Assembly: GCF_022836495.1 (NCBI RefSeq)
Contig: NZ_BQXM01000010.1
Location: 62,001 to 126,000 of the forward strand
Reading direction: 5' to 3'
From: Desulforhabdus sp. TSK
GTDB lineage: Bacteria; Desulfobacterota; Syntrophobacteria; Syntrophobacterales; Syntrophobacteraceae
Length of the DNA: 64,000 nt
The notes under the pieces are model-generated. The model made no database searches. It saw nothing but the letters and a program-made list of their open reading frames with translations, and was not told the origin of the DNA. The position numbers were made by a program, and so were the translations under genes. Of the stretch, positions 24,154 through 33,114 are shown piece by piece (position 1 is the stretch's first letter; every line of letters starts with the position of its first letter).

Positions 24154-24981
24154 TTACCTGATAAATGTCGTGTGGTGTCCCTTCAAAAACAAATTGACAC
24201 CCAAAAAGGTGATGAGGACAGCCAGAAAGCCCAAAATGGCCATCCAGGCAGCTTTCCGCCCACGCCAGCCCACGGTCAGCCGTTCGTGCAATGAAACGGC
24301 ATAGATGATCCAGGTGATCAGCGCAAAAATCTCCTTGGGATCCCAACTCCACGGAGATCTCCACACCGTACTGGAGCTGGCGTAAGCGAAGCCGGTGATC
24401 AAACCTGCGGTCATCAGGGGGAAGCCTGTCGTCAGGCAATAATAGTTGATCTTGTCCAAACGCTCAAGAGAGGGGAGGCGTTCATACAGATAACCGAAAT
24501 TTTTCCGTTTGATCTGGCGCTCCTGCAGCAGATACATGACACCAGCGCTGAACGCCAGCGCAAACAATGCGTTGGCAAAAAAAAGAGTCGTTACATGGAA
24601 AATCACCCAGCCGCTCTGGAATATCCCGCCTTTGGGGATGATGTGCGCCGGCAGAAGGCTGGAGAGAAACATGAAGAGAACCGCGAGGGGAGCGACGAAG
24701 GACCCCAGAATGCGCAGTTGCAGCCGTATCTGGATGACAAGATAGGTGGTCACCAGCATCAAAGCAAAGAAGGAGAGGGCCTCCTGGCTTGAAGTCACCG
24801 CCAGCTGGTGGAGCTCCATGGAACGAAGCAGGATGGCGGCGGCATGAAAGAGTGCACCGCCCAGTAAGATCCCCCACGAAGCCCAATGGATCGGAGTCCA
24901 GTCTCTCAACAGATAGATCAGGTATCCGACCGTTCCGATGCAGTAGCAGAGGGTAGCGATGACGAGGAAAACAGATTCCAT
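24154..24981 (-). CDS. ccsA: CcsA-type cytochrome c assembly protein
   Basis: 275 residues with about eight TM helices. The heme-handling motif WSWDPKEIFALITW (WxWDPKE) identifies the CcsA/CcmC-like family; conserved His residues near residues 46-58, 128 and 243 may be heme ligands. Works with CcsB in system II cytochrome c maturation, or as the HemX-like protein linked to hemA. Its start overlaps the upstream gene by 64 bp; the first TM helix begins at residue 4, so a later start would destroy it. Confidence 0.9.
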   Translation of the reverse strand: MESVFLVIATLCYCIGTVGYLIYLLRDWTPIHWASWGILLGGALFHAAAILLRSMELHQLAVTSSQEALSFFALMLVTTYLVIQIRLQLRILGSFVAPLAVLFMFLSSLLPAHIIPKGGIFQSGWVIFHVTTLFFANALFALAFSAGVMYLLQERQIKRKNFGYLYERLPSLERLDKINYYCLTTGFPLMTAGLITGFAYASSSTVWRSPWSWDPKEIFALITWIIYAVSLHERLTVGWRGRKAAWMAILGFLAVLITFLGVNLFLKGHHTTFIR

Positions 24982-25655
24982 GATTCATCCCAAAATTGAT
25001 TCAATGCTTCCCAACTGATGCAGGACTTGCAGATGGGGTGAATGGTTCGGATGGCCGGTTCCTTTTGGTTGTTTTGTATCCATACCGTCAGGGGCAGTTG
25101 TGAAATTTTCTGAAAGATGGCCTGATTCTCGGCAGTGTCCATGCCGCACGCCTGGACAGCCTTTCGCACCAGCCCCATGAAATGAAGCAGAATCGCCCAT
25201 TCTCGCCCGAACTGGGCTTCGATCCCCTCTCGGATGCGGCGCGCCAGTGCAGGGCTCAAACCTCCTGTTCCGATAGCGATGGTGAGGGGGCCCTGTTGAA
25301 AGATGGAGGGCACCATGCACGATCCCTCATCGGGGTCGGTGGCCATATTGCACCAAATCTTCCTCATGCGGGCATCTGCTGCGATCCGGCGATTCAAAGC
25401 CCTGTCGCTGGTAGCTGCAAACACGAGATCCACTCCCTGCAGGGCTTGTATGCTGTACTCTGCCCCAAGCAAACGAATATGAGCCTTCTCGCACTGCTCC
25501 TGCACCCAGGGGGTACGCCCCTGGGATACCAGATGCACTGTCGCGCCAAAGCGGAGTAATCCTTTGATCTTACGCTCTCCGACGGAGCCTCCCCCCACCA
25601 CGAGGCAAACCCTCTCCTCCAGCGAGACGAACAATGGATAATACATGGGCTGCAT
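24918..25655 (-). CDS. Precorrin-2 dehydrogenase / siroheme synthase N-terminal type
   Basis: 245 residues from ATG 25655 (MQPMYYPLFVSLEERVCLVV); an upstream frame to 25748 is not supported. The NAD-binding GGGSVGERK (21-29) is followed by LVFAATSDRALNRRIAADAR and the typical GSCMVPSIFQQGPLTIAIGTGGLSP split over two lines of the domain. Oxidises precorrin-2 to sirohydrochlorin and may chelate iron. First gene of a tetrapyrrole operon with ccsA and hemA; it provides the substrate of CbiK. The C-terminal 50 residues are Ser-rich and probably exist because the gene runs into ccsA. Confidence 0.9.
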   Translation of the reverse strand: MQPMYYPLFVSLEERVCLVVGGGSVGERKIKGLLRFGATVHLVSQGRTPWVQEQCEKAHIRLLGAEYSIQALQGVDLVFAATSDRALNRRIAADARMRKIWCNMATDPDEGSCMVPSIFQQGPLTIAIGTGGLSPALARRIREGIEAQFGREWAILLHFMGLVRKAVQACGMDTAENQAIFQKISQLPLTVWIQNNQKEPAIRTIHPICKSCISWEALNQFWDESWNLFSSSSLPSATASERSDT

Positions 25656-26055
25656 GCGGCTCAATCGACCTTTCGATCCATGGTCATGGTGGCTGTCCTG
25701 CTCCTGCTGGTCTCGCGAAGCGCTCAAAGGATTCCTGGCTGGCTCCATGCGGCAGGCAGTACTACTACAACGAGAGTTCTTGCGTAGGGTGGGCTTTGCC
25801 CACCATCCTGCGCCGAAAGCATTGGTTGGTGGGCAAAGCCCACCCTACGCGGGAGAGCAATGTCTTGTTGTCTTAATAGAGCCTGCCCGCTAAACTCCGA
25901 AAAGTAGCTGTTTTTAACATGAATGAGACTGTGAAACAAGGAGAGGGAATGGGATGGAACAGGTGCCGCGGGACCTCGGCCCGAGAATGGCGACCATCGC
26001 ACTTGACATCCATTTTGGGGCTTGAGCAGCAAAGATCGTTTAGAAGGGGAAAAGG
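25656..26055. other. Intergenic region containing a dispersed repeat
   Basis: 400 bp with no credible gene. The only structure seen is the palindromic repeat at 25767-25871. The region should contain the promoter of the tetrapyrrole operon on the minus strand; no clear -10/-35 pair was picked out. Confidence 0.6.
25767..25871. repeat. 105-bp palindromic intergenic repeat, copy 1
   Basis: Ends ACAACGAGA / TCTTGTTGT are near-perfect inverted repeats. Inside, GTAGGGTGGGCTTTGCCCACC pairs with GGTGGGCAAAGCCCACCCTAC as nested hairpins around a unique centre (CTGCGCCGAAAGCATT). No coding capacity. It looks like a small non-autonomous palindromic element. A second copy in the same orientation is at 27296-27399. 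Confidence 0.85.
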
Positions 26056-27165
26056 TCACACGCGGCGGCAGAGCACATAATCTGCTATGTCCGTCAGGAC
26101 TGTCTTTGTGGGATGTGGAGGAAACACCTGCAGGGCCTCTTTAGCCATCTGAACATGATCCATGGCCGATTGGATCGTGTAGTCGATTCCTCCCGCGCGG
26201 TGTACTATCTCTCTGACCAGTCCGAAGTCCTCCTGGGAGATATGCTCTGCGCAGAAGATCTCTCGGAGTCGCTTTTTATCGGATGGAGTGGCCGTCTTCA
26301 TGGTATGGATGAGGGGAAGGGTTGCTTTGCCTTCCTGGATGTCGTTGCCGACCGGTTTGCCCAGTTCCTTGACGTCTCCCGTGTAGTCCAGGGTGTCGTC
26401 GATGAGCTGAAAAGCGATGCCCAGATAGTATCCGTAGGCCCGCAGCGCCTCCTCCTGTTCAGGAGTCCCTCCACCGAAGATGGCGCCCGCCTGGCAGGCT
26501 GCGCTGATGAGGACCGCCGTCTTCCGTGTGATGACTTTGAGGTATTCCTCTTCGCCTATTTCGAGATTGTCGGAATGAACCAACTGGAGCACCTCGCCTT
26601 CAGCCATTTGGGTGGTAGCTGATGAGAGGACCTCGAGAATGCGAACGCTTCCATATCCGACAGTCATTAAGATCGATTTGGAATACAGAAAATCACCCAC
26701 CAAAACCACACTGGGATTTCCCCAGATCGTATTGGCAGCGGGTTGATTTCGACGAAATTCAGCATGATCCACCACGTCGTCATGCAACAGGGATGATGCG
26801 TGAAGGAGCTCGAAAACGACTGCCAGCGGTACGTCGTGGTTGTCGGCATAACCGCAAAGGCGGGCGGAAAGGATCATGAGCAGGGGACGCAGTCGCTTGC
26901 CGCCGCTTCCCATGATGTGACGGGCGACAACGGATATGAGCGGCACGCTGGAAGCGAGGTTGCGATGGATTTCTTCCTCGATGCGCAGCAAGTCAGGGCG
27001 AATCTGAGCGTAAATCCGCTGCTTGATGTCTTCAGAGTCGGGTGAAACAGTACCGGGCAGAACGAAAGAGTCCACTATATTATGTGCCTGCTTGATCCAT
27101 ATATCGACTGTTGGTGGTTCAGTATCTGATTCAGATGAAGCTGTAACCCCCGCCCCCAAGGCCAA
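26056..27165 (-). CDS. Trans-polyprenyl diphosphate synthase (IspB/HepT type)
   Basis: Up to 369 residues. Both Asp-rich motifs are present: LLHDDVVD (first, DDxxD) and LIDDTLDYTGD (second); MGSGGKRLRPLLM is the conserved pre-motif. Makes the long prenyl chain of menaquinone or ubiquinone. The start is unsure: the frame opens with TTG 27165, but GTG 27075 (30 codons later) is equally possible and neither has a good ribosome site. Flanked on both sides by copies of the same palindromic repeat. Monocistronic. Confidence 0.92.
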   Translation of the reverse strand: MALGAGVTASSESDTEPPTVDIWIKQAHNIVDSFVLPGTVSPDSEDIKQRIYAQIRPDLLRIEEEIHRNLASSVPLISVVARHIMGSGGKRLRPLLMILSARLCGYADNHDVPLAVVFELLHASSLLHDDVVDHAEFRRNQPAANTIWGNPSVVLVGDFLYSKSILMTVGYGSVRILEVLSSATTQMAEGEVLQLVHSDNLEIGEEEYLKVITRKTAVLISAACQAGAIFGGGTPEQEEALRAYGYYLGIAFQLIDDTLDYTGDVKELGKPVGNDIQEGKATLPLIHTMKTATPSDKKRLREIFCAEHISQEDFGLVREIVHRAGGIDYTIQSAMDHVQMAKEALQVFPPHPTKTVLTDIADYVLCRRV

Positions 27166-27472
27166 AATCGCCCTGTAAAAGCCACTTCATAACGAATATT
27201 TTGCCATATGTCAAAGCGTTTTAGTCTCTGGAAGGACTCCGGAAGGCATGCGGGGGAGTGGGTCCAATTCCACATTCCTTCGGTTTCTTCGTACTACAAC
27301 GAGAGTTGCCGCATAGGGTGGGCTTGCCCACCATTCTGCGCCGAAAGCATTGGTTGGTGGGCAAAGCCCACTCTACGCGGGAGAGCAATGTCTCGTTGTC
27401 GTATTAGCGTTCATTGGAGACGCTCTGCCCCGACCAAAAAAACGCTCTGGGCACTTCGCTCCGCACAGGGAA
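27166..27472. other. Intergenic region containing a dispersed repeat
   Basis: 307 bp between rimO and the polyprenyl synthase on the same strand. Holds repeat copy 2 (27296-27399) and no gene that I can support. Confidence 0.6.
27296..27399. repeat. 104-bp palindromic intergenic repeat, copy 2
   Basis: Same layout as copy 1: ACAACGAGA / TCTCGTTGT ends are exact inverted repeats, with nested hairpins and the same central CTGCGCCGAAAGCATTGG. Differs from copy 1 by several substitutions and a 1-nt deletion (GGGCTTGCCC for GGGCTTTGCCC), so the copies are not a very recent duplication. Confidence 0.85.
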
Positions 27473-28852
27473 TCATCCAGAGAACGGTAGTATTTCAGCC
27501 TCGAGGTCGTAATCATGGGCCACGGTGATTCTTGCAGGGACAATCTCTCCCGGTTCAGCCTCGCCCGCGGTGATGATGACGGACCCATCCACTTCGGGAG
27601 CTTGTACGGCCAGGCGACCTGACAACAGGAGATTGGTTTCCGGATGAAACCCTTCGATGAGCATGGGCAATTCCCGATCCACGAAATTTTGCAGGCGCTG
27701 TCGAGAGATTCCTCGCTGCAACTCCAGGAGGGTGTGGCGCCTTTCTTCCTTTATGTCTTGGGGAACCTGAAACGGCATTTTAGCAGCCCTGGTCCCCGCC
27801 TCGGGAGAAAAAGCGAAGACACCCACATGGTCAAATTGGGTCTCTTCTACAAATTGCAGGAGTCGACGGAAATCCCCTGCTGATTCCCCTGGGAACCCCA
27901 CCATGAGTGAAGTACGGAGGGCCAGGTTCGGGATGTGTCGGCGCATCGCGTCGATGAGCCTTTCGGCATCGACCTGGGATCCATCACGGCGCATGGCATT
28001 CAAAATTCGCGGAACACAATGCTGGAAAGGGATGTCGAGATAAGGGACAATCTTTTTCGCCTGGGCCATGGTGCGGAGGAGGTGGGGAGTGACGCGGTCG
28101 GGATAAACGTAGAGGAGACGAATCCACTCCACGCCTTCTAGGGTATCGAGTGATTCCAGGAGGGAAATGAGCTCCCCCTCATTCTTTCGATCCCATCCAA
28201 AGGCAGTGGTGTCCTGTGCGATGAGGTTGATCTCCTTCACCCCTTCTGCGGCCAGCAGAGAAGCTTCCTCTAAAGCGTCTTCTACCGTGCGGCTCCGATA
28301 CGGCCCCCGCAGATGGGGGATCATGCAATAGGTGCAGTGGTTGCTGCACCCGTCGGCAATCTTCAGGTAAGCGGAAAAGGATGATGTGGAGCGCATACGC
28401 GGAGACTGAGAAGTTGCCAGGGAAAGGGGCCTGGAGATCCAGAGTTTTTTGGAATCGCCATCTCGAGAGGCCAGGAGGATCTCTCCCAGTCGATGGTAAT
28501 GGGATGTGCCCAAAAAGAGATCGACCTCAGGCAGCAAAGAGAGCAATTTCTTTCCGTAGCGCTGGACCATGCACCCTGTCACCACGAGTTTCTCACAGGA
28601 AGCGGACTCCTTGAGGCGGCCCATTTCAAGTACATGCTGGATCGCTTCTTCCACAGCGCTTTCCAGGAACCCGCAGGTGTTCACGACTATGAGAGATGCC
28701 TGGGTGGGGTGTTCCGTCATCTGGTATCCATGGGCCAGAATTTGGGGGACCATGGTTTCGCTGTCCACAAGGTTCTTGGCGCAACCGAGACTCACCAGAG
28801 AAGCAAGGGGTTTGTTTTTCTTGGAGATTGTATTGGCACGATGGGTTGTCAT
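27473..28852 (-). CDS. rimO: Ribosomal protein S12 methylthiotransferase RimO
   Basis: 459 residues from ATG 28852, which has ACAGGA 5 nt upstream (an ATG five codons earlier lacks one). N-terminal domain cluster: Cys24 (SLGCAKNLVDSE), Cys60 (NTCGF), Cys94 (VTGCMVQRYG). Radical SAM cluster: Cys169, Cys173, Cys176 (DGCSNHCTYCMIP). The C-terminus is a TRAM domain. Adds a methylthio group to the conserved Asp of S12, here LTNGIEV-region protein encoded at 47641-48012. The sequence is closer to RimO than to MiaB (SLGCAKN, DGCSNHCTYC). Confidence 0.95.
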   Translation of the reverse strand: MTTHRANTISKKNKPLASLVSLGCAKNLVDSETMVPQILAHGYQMTEHPTQASLIVVNTCGFLESAVEEAIQHVLEMGRLKESASCEKLVVTGCMVQRYGKKLLSLLPEVDLFLGTSHYHRLGEILLASRDGDSKKLWISRPLSLATSQSPRMRSTSSFSAYLKIADGCSNHCTYCMIPHLRGPYRSRTVEDALEEASLLAAEGVKEINLIAQDTTAFGWDRKNEGELISLLESLDTLEGVEWIRLLYVYPDRVTPHLLRTMAQAKKIVPYLDIPFQHCVPRILNAMRRDGSQVDAERLIDAMRRHIPNLALRTSLMVGFPGESAGDFRRLLQFVEETQFDHVGVFAFSPEAGTRAAKMPFQVPQDIKEERRHTLLELQRGISRQRLQNFVDRELPMLIEGFHPETNLLLSGRLAVQAPEVDGSVIITAGEAEPGEIVPARITVAHDYDLEAEILPFSG

Positions 28853-29255
28853 GGGTTCCTGTCGCATGGGAGTGAATTTACGGGTTTCTTTCTAAACCGT
28901 TTGGTTTATAACACGCCTTTCGGAAATGCGGAAAGCACCTTGAAACGGAAAAACGCAAAGTTAAAATAGGATACGCGATGCTTGCCCGGAGATACCGCAA
29001 GGCGTGGTTCAGGGATTTGATTTTAGAGGACTGCATGTTTAACTTGTTCAAGTTCGGGACGAGCCTTCCTTATTCCTTCTTGAAAAATCTATGGACTGTG
29101 GAATTGCCTCGACATTGGGAGCTGTCAGTGCGCCTTGGATGGCCTGGATCATTAGAACAGATAGTGGTGTTCCATCATTACACAATATAGACTGTGGAGC
29201 GTAGGGGACGGCGGAATGAGCCGAGCTCGACGGTTTCGACTAGGAGATGAAGCGT
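28853..29255. other. Intergenic region between divergent rimO and the Cys-rich gene
   Basis: 403 bp with lower GC than its surroundings. I see no gene, tRNA or terminator. TATAGA near 29187 could be the -10 of the plus-strand gene. An open frame at 28978-29190 has no family features or ribosome site and is treated as non-coding. Confidence 0.45.
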
Positions 29256-29477
29256 ATGGCAAAGGAGAAAGGATATCGCGGGCAATCAGGTCAAGCTGAC
29301 AAAAACAGCAGGTTTTCGTTAGGACCCGTGATGTGCAAGGAAGGGAAGGGCGTTCGTAATTTTGCTTGCCAGAACTATGACATTTGCCTGGACAAGGCGG
29401 CGAAGGCGATGTGGAGCGGCTTCACATGCAGAGAATGCTGCTGCTATTGTCTGAAGGAGGAAGACAGCCTTTCTTGA
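29256..29477 (+). CDS. Small Cys-rich protein of unknown function
   Basis: 73 residues from ATG 29256 (AGGAG 9 nt upstream; an ATG at 29247 is too close to the ribosome site). Basic N-terminus, then CKEGKGVRNFACQNYDICL and WSGFTCRECCCYC: eight Cys with a C-x4-Y-x2-CL ... W-x2-F-x-C-x2-C arrangement that suggests a zinc or Fe-S site. I recall similar small proteins in deltaproteobacteria but cannot name a family. Followed directly by a strong bidirectional terminator. Confidence 0.7.
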   Translation: MAKEKGYRGQSGQADKNSRFSLGPVMCKEGKGVRNFACQNYDICLDKAAKAMWSGFTCRECCCYCLKEEDSLS

Positions 29478-29504
29478 AGGATGCTCTCTCCCTGGAATTG
29501 ATAG

Positions 29505-29540
29505 AAAAAAAATAACCCGCATGTGCGGGTTATTTTTTTT
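29505..29540. terminator. Bidirectional intrinsic terminator
   Basis: A-run, AATAACCCGC, 4-nt loop ATGT, GCGGGTTATT, T-run. Perfect 10-bp stem with T-tracts on both strands. Ends the minus-strand ribosomal operon after rplQ and the plus-strand Cys-rich gene. Confidence 0.95.
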
Positions 29541-29577
29541 CTGTCGAAATCGATTTCTTTGGATGGCCTCAGGAGCT

Positions 29578-30033
29578 CTACTCCGCAGGTGCTTCGGGAG
29601 GGGCGGTCGGCTGTGGAGACACCGGTGCCTTGCTCTCTGCGCCCTCTGTTGGCTTGGCTTTTTTGGGAACGGCTTTGGCATCCGACACCAGCTCGATGAT
29701 GCACATGGGAGAAGCATCTCCCCTGCGAAAACCCACCTTGACGATGCGGGTGTACCCCCCCGGGCGACTCTGATATCGAGGGGCCAAATCCTCGAAAAGC
29801 TTGTACACGACGCTCTTCTCCTGGATCAGTGACAAGGCCTGGCGTTTCGCGTGGAGATCTCCCTGCTTCCCGAGAGTGATCATCCATTCAGCCCATCGCC
29901 GCAATTCCTTCGCTTTGGGGACCGTCGTGTAAATACGCTCATGCCGCAGCAGGGAAGTCACCATGTTTCGGAACATGGCCAATCGGTGACTCGTCACTCG
30001 ATTCAATTTTCTACCGGAAACTCCGTGGCGCAT
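29578..30033 (-). CDS. rplQ: 50S ribosomal protein L17
   Basis: 151 residues. [20 protein letters not shown] and [18 protein letters not shown] are diagnostic. Residues past about 118 form a Lys/Pro/Ala tail beyond the usual core. Last gene of the alpha operon, 2 bp after rpoA, closed by the terminator at 29505-29540. Confidence 0.97.
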   Translation of the reverse strand: MRHGVSGRKLNRVTSHRLAMFRNMVTSLLRHERIYTTVPKAKELRRWAEWMITLGKQGDLHAKRQALSLIQEKSVVYKLFEDLAPRYQSRPGGYTRIVKVGFRRGDASPMCIIELVSDAKAVPKKAKPTEGAESKAPVSPQPTAPPEAPAE

Positions 30034-30035
30034 GG

Positions 30036-31043
30036 CTATTCCTGTTCCTTTCTTCGTCCTTCAATTTCCTCACGGCTAGGGAAATTTTCTACTCGAATAC
30101 CCAAGGAAAGACCCATCTCACTCAGGATTTCCTTGATTTCATTGAGAGATTTACGACCGAAATTCTTCGTCTTCAGCATTTCGGATTCAGACTTCTGAAC
30201 GAGCTCCCCAATATACCGGATGTCCGCATTTTTGAGGCAGTTGGCCGACCGAACCGAGAGCTCGAGCTCATCCACGCTGCGGAAGAGATTTTCATTGAAA
30301 GCCGGTTCAACGCGTATCTCTTCTTCGAGCGTCTCCGCCTCTTCCTCAAAGTTGATGAAGATCGTCAGTTGATCCTTCAAGATTTTCGCAGCGTAGGCCA
30401 GAGCATCTTCAGGCCTGATGCTTCCGTCCGTCCAGATCTCCATCGTCAGCTTGTCGTAGTCAGTGATCTGACCGACGCGGGCCTGCGTGACAGCGTAACT
30501 GACTTTTCGGATGGGAGAGAAGATGGCATCGATGGGAATCGTTCCGATGGGCTGGTTCTCGTCGGCATTCCGATCGGCCGGCATGTAGCCTTTGCCCTGT
30601 TTGACAGTCAGCTCCATGCGGAGCCTGGCATCCTTGGCAAGGGTGCACACGTGCTGGTCCGGGTTGAGAACGTCCACCAGGGATGTCCCCTGGATATCCC
30701 TGGAAGCAACTTCGCCTTCGCCATCCTTCTCCAGAACGAGGACGACCGGGCCCTCTGTCTGCATCTTGAACCGAACTTCCTTCAGATTCAGAATAACATC
30801 CGTGACGTCTTCCAAAACCCCGGGGATCGTTGAAAACTCGTGTAACACGCCATCTATTTTGACACTGGTGATGGCCGAACCTTGCAGCGAGGACAAAAGC
30901 ACCCTTCGAAGGGCATTCCCCAGCGTGATTCCGAAGCCTCGTTCCAAAGGCTCGCAAACAAACTTCCCGTAGGTATCTGGACGTTCATTTGTCTCAATTT
31001 CCAAGCGCTTGGGTTTAATCAGTTCGCGCCAGTTCCTTTGCAT
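30036..31043 (-). CDS. rpoA: RNA polymerase alpha subunit
   Basis: 335 residues. N-terminal dimerisation domain ([19 protein letters not shown]) and C-terminal domain ([37 protein letters not shown]) that contacts UP elements and activators. Normal length. Between rpsD and rplQ as in most bacteria. Confidence 0.98.
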   Translation of the reverse strand: MQRNWRELIKPKRLEIETNERPDTYGKFVCEPLERGFGITLGNALRRVLLSSLQGSAITSVKIDGVLHEFSTIPGVLEDVTDVILNLKEVRFKMQTEGPVVLVLEKDGEGEVASRDIQGTSLVDVLNPDQHVCTLAKDARLRMELTVKQGKGYMPADRNADENQPIGTIPIDAIFSPIRKVSYAVTQARVGQITDYDKLTMEIWTDGSIRPEDALAYAAKILKDQLTIFINFEEEAETLEEEIRVEPAFNENLFRSVDELELSVRSANCLKNADIRYIGELVQKSESEMLKTKNFGRKSLNEIKEILSEMGLSLGIRVENFPSREEIEGRRKEQE

Positions 31044-31170
31044 AATGTTTCCTCATCAAGAGATCTCACCAGGGGTCCCCTTTCCAGGGGGGAAAGGGAA
31101 AAACCGGATACGGAGTCAACCGCGCGGCAGAGCTCTATATCCGGCATAGGGTCGTGAGGAGCTCCTCACC

Positions 31171-31797
31171 TTATTTAGAATAGAATTCTACAACCAGCTG
31201 TTCTTGTACGGGGAGGTTCATCTCTTCCCGGGTTGGAATCGTTTTGAAAATGCCCTGATACTTGGCCTTATCCAACTCCAGCCAGGGAGAGAGTCCACGA
31301 CGGGGGAGCGCCTCGAGTGCATCATTGATGGAAGCCATCTGACGGCTGCCTTCGGTGATGCTGACAACATCCCCCGGGCGCAGGAGGTGAGAGGGAATGT
31401 TCACCTTCTTCCCGTTGACAAGGATATGATTGTGACGAACTACTTGGCGGGCCTGGGCGCGAGAGTCGGCAAAGCCCATGCGGTAAACGGCATTGTCCAG
31501 ACGACGCTCGAGGAGGATGAGGAAGTTGGTGCCGGTCACACCTTTCTGCCGATCCGCATGCTTGAAGTAGGTTTTGAATTGCTTTTCTACAAGGCCATAC
31601 ATGCGTTTAATCTTCTGCTTCTCACGCAACTGCAACCCGTAATCTGAAAATTTGCTACGGCCTTGTCCATGTTGTCCGGGGGGGTAGTTGCGACGCTCTA
31701 CGGCGCACTTGTCCGAATAGCAACGATCGCCTTTCAAGTAGAGCTTCATGGTTTCGCGGCGGCAGAGCCGGCAGACTGAACCCGTATAGCGAGCCAA
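31171..31797 (-). CDS. rpsD: 30S ribosomal protein S4
   Basis: 208 residues with a TTG start (31797) that follows AGGAGG by 8 nt; the product then has the normal N-terminus [15 protein letters not shown]. The zinc-type Cys motif CRLCRRE...C is partly kept (Cys9, Cys12, Cys26, Cys31). S4 domain near [20 protein letters not shown]. 127 bp separate it from rpoA, enough for a leader or attenuator. Confidence 0.97.
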   Translation of the reverse strand: MARYTGSVCRLCRRETMKLYLKGDRCYSDKCAVERRNYPPGQHGQGRSKFSDYGLQLREKQKIKRMYGLVEKQFKTYFKHADRQKGVTGTNFLILLERRLDNAVYRMGFADSRAQARQVVRHNHILVNGKKVNIPSHLLRPGDVVSITEGSRQMASINDALEALPRRGLSPWLELDKAKYQGIFKTIPTREEMNLPVQEQLVVEFYSK

Positions 31798-31861
31798 GGT
31801 TGATTCCTCCTCTTCTCCTATTGAATGAGCATGACAAACCTATAATATTCGATGGACTCCA

Positions 31862-32254
31862 TTAAACGCGGCGCCGCTTGGGAGGGCGACAGCCGTTGTG
31901 GGGGATCGGAGTCACATCTTTGATGACCGTGATGGTGAAGCCTGTTGCCTGAAGAGCACGAAGAGCAGCTTCACGACCTGAGCCGGGACCCTTGACATAC
32001 ACTTCGAGGTTCTGGAGCCCATGCTCCATGGCTTTTTTTCCGGCTATCTCCGCAGCAATCTGCGCAGCAAACGGCGTGCTTTTCCGTGACCCCTTGAAGC
32101 CCTGGCTGCCGGCGCTGGACCACGAAATGGCGTTTCCGCTCATATCCGTGATGGTGACAATGGTGTTGTTGAAAGTGGAACGGATGTGAGCCACACCGTT
32201 CAAGATGTTTTTGCGCTCTTTTTTCTTGCGCGAGACGCCCTTTTCCCTTGCCAT
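31862..32254 (-). CDS. rpsK: 30S ribosomal protein S11
   Basis: 130 residues. [39 protein letters not shown] and the C-terminal [13 protein letters not shown] are diagnostic. 12 bp after rpsM in the alpha operon. Confidence 0.98.
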   Translation of the reverse strand: MAREKGVSRKKKERKNILNGVAHIRSTFNNTIVTITDMSGNAISWSSAGSQGFKGSRKSTPFAAQIAAEIAGKKAMEHGLQNLEVYVKGPGSGREAALRALQATGFTITVIKDVTPIPHNGCRPPKRRRV

Positions 32255-32266
32255 AATGCCTCCAGA

Positions 32267-32638
32267 TTATTTCTTGCGCTTGCCCATGACGGAGCGTCGC
32301 GGTCCTTTGCGGGTGCGCGCGTTGGTGTGCGTGCGCTGGCCATGAACGGGTAACCCGCGGCGATGCCTCAAGCCCCGGTAACAGCCGAGATCCATCAATC
32401 GCTTGATATTCATGGACACTTCTGTGCGCAGATCCCCCTCGACCTTCAACTGCGAATCGATGATCTGTCGGATCGTATTGACCTGATTGTCATCCAGGTC
32501 GTCGCTCTTCGTATCCCAAGGAATGTTTGCCTGGTTGAGAATCTTCTGTGAAGTGGATCGCCCGATTCCATAGATATAGGTCAGAGCAATCTCAATCCGC
32601 TTGTTCTTGGGTAAGTCAATCCCTGCAATTCGTGCCAA
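32267..32638 (-). CDS. rpsM: 30S ribosomal protein S13
   Basis: 123 residues with a TTG start at 32638; GGGGAGG lies upstream and the N-terminus [14 protein letters not shown] is canonical, so the start is firm. [18 protein letters not shown] is the family signature. Follows rpmJ by 15 bp. Confidence 0.97.
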   Translation of the reverse strand: MARIAGIDLPKNKRIEIALTYIYGIGRSTSQKILNQANIPWDTKSDDLDDNQVNTIRQIIDSQLKVEGDLRTEVSMNIKRLMDLGCYRGLRHRRGLPVHGQRTHTNARTRKGPRRSVMGKRKK

Positions 32639-32653
32639 TGCCCGTTCCTCCCC

Positions 32654-32767
32654 TTACCCTTGTCTCTGCTTATGCCTGGGGTTTTCACAAATAACGCGTA
32701 CTGTGCCATGACGGCGTATGATCTTGCACTTACGGCAAATACGCTTAACTGATGCTCGGACTTTCAT
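32654..32767 (-). CDS. rpmJ: 50S ribosomal protein L36
   Basis: 37 residues: [20 protein letters not shown] then [17 protein letters not shown]. The zinc ligands Cys11, Cys14, Cys27 and His32 are all present. Lies in its usual place between infA and rpsM. Confidence 0.97.
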   Translation of the reverse strand: MKVRASVKRICRKCKIIRRHGTVRVICENPRHKQRQG

Positions 32768-32805
32768 GCCAACGACTCCCTTCTACAAGACACCGCAAAG
32801 AGGCG

Positions 32806-33027
32806 CTAGGATTTGGATCGATACGTGATGCGGCCTCGGTTGAGGTCATAGGGGGAGAGCTCTACCGTCACCTTGTCTCCTGGAAGAATGCGGATGAAAT
32901 GCATCCGCATCTTGCCGGAGATGTGGGCCAGTATCCGATGACCGTTCGGCAACTCCACGCGAAACATGGCATTGGGAAGGGTTTCGACAACGGTGCCTTC
33001 CACTTCTATAGAGTCCTCTTTAGCCAT
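32806..33027 (-). CDS. infA: Translation initiation factor IF-1
   Basis: 73 residues from ATG 33027 ([20 protein letters not shown]); the frame opens four codons earlier but GGAG is then too close. OB fold with [20 protein letters not shown] and [16 protein letters not shown]. Between map and rpmJ. Confidence 0.97.
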   Translation of the reverse strand: MAKEDSIEVEGTVVETLPNAMFRVELPNGHRILAHISGKMRMHFIRILPGDKVTVELSPYDLNRGRITYRSKS

Positions 33028-33114
33028 GCCTTTCATCATCTCCTTGCAATGTGCTTTTTAGTGTTCGGAAATTTGGGAATATATCCCCTTAATTTGATCT
33101 TGTAAACAAAATCT

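Noticed and set aside
28978-29190. 70-codon open frame upstream of the Cys-rich gene
   Set aside because: No ribosome site and no recognisable domain; AT-rich intergenic sequence.
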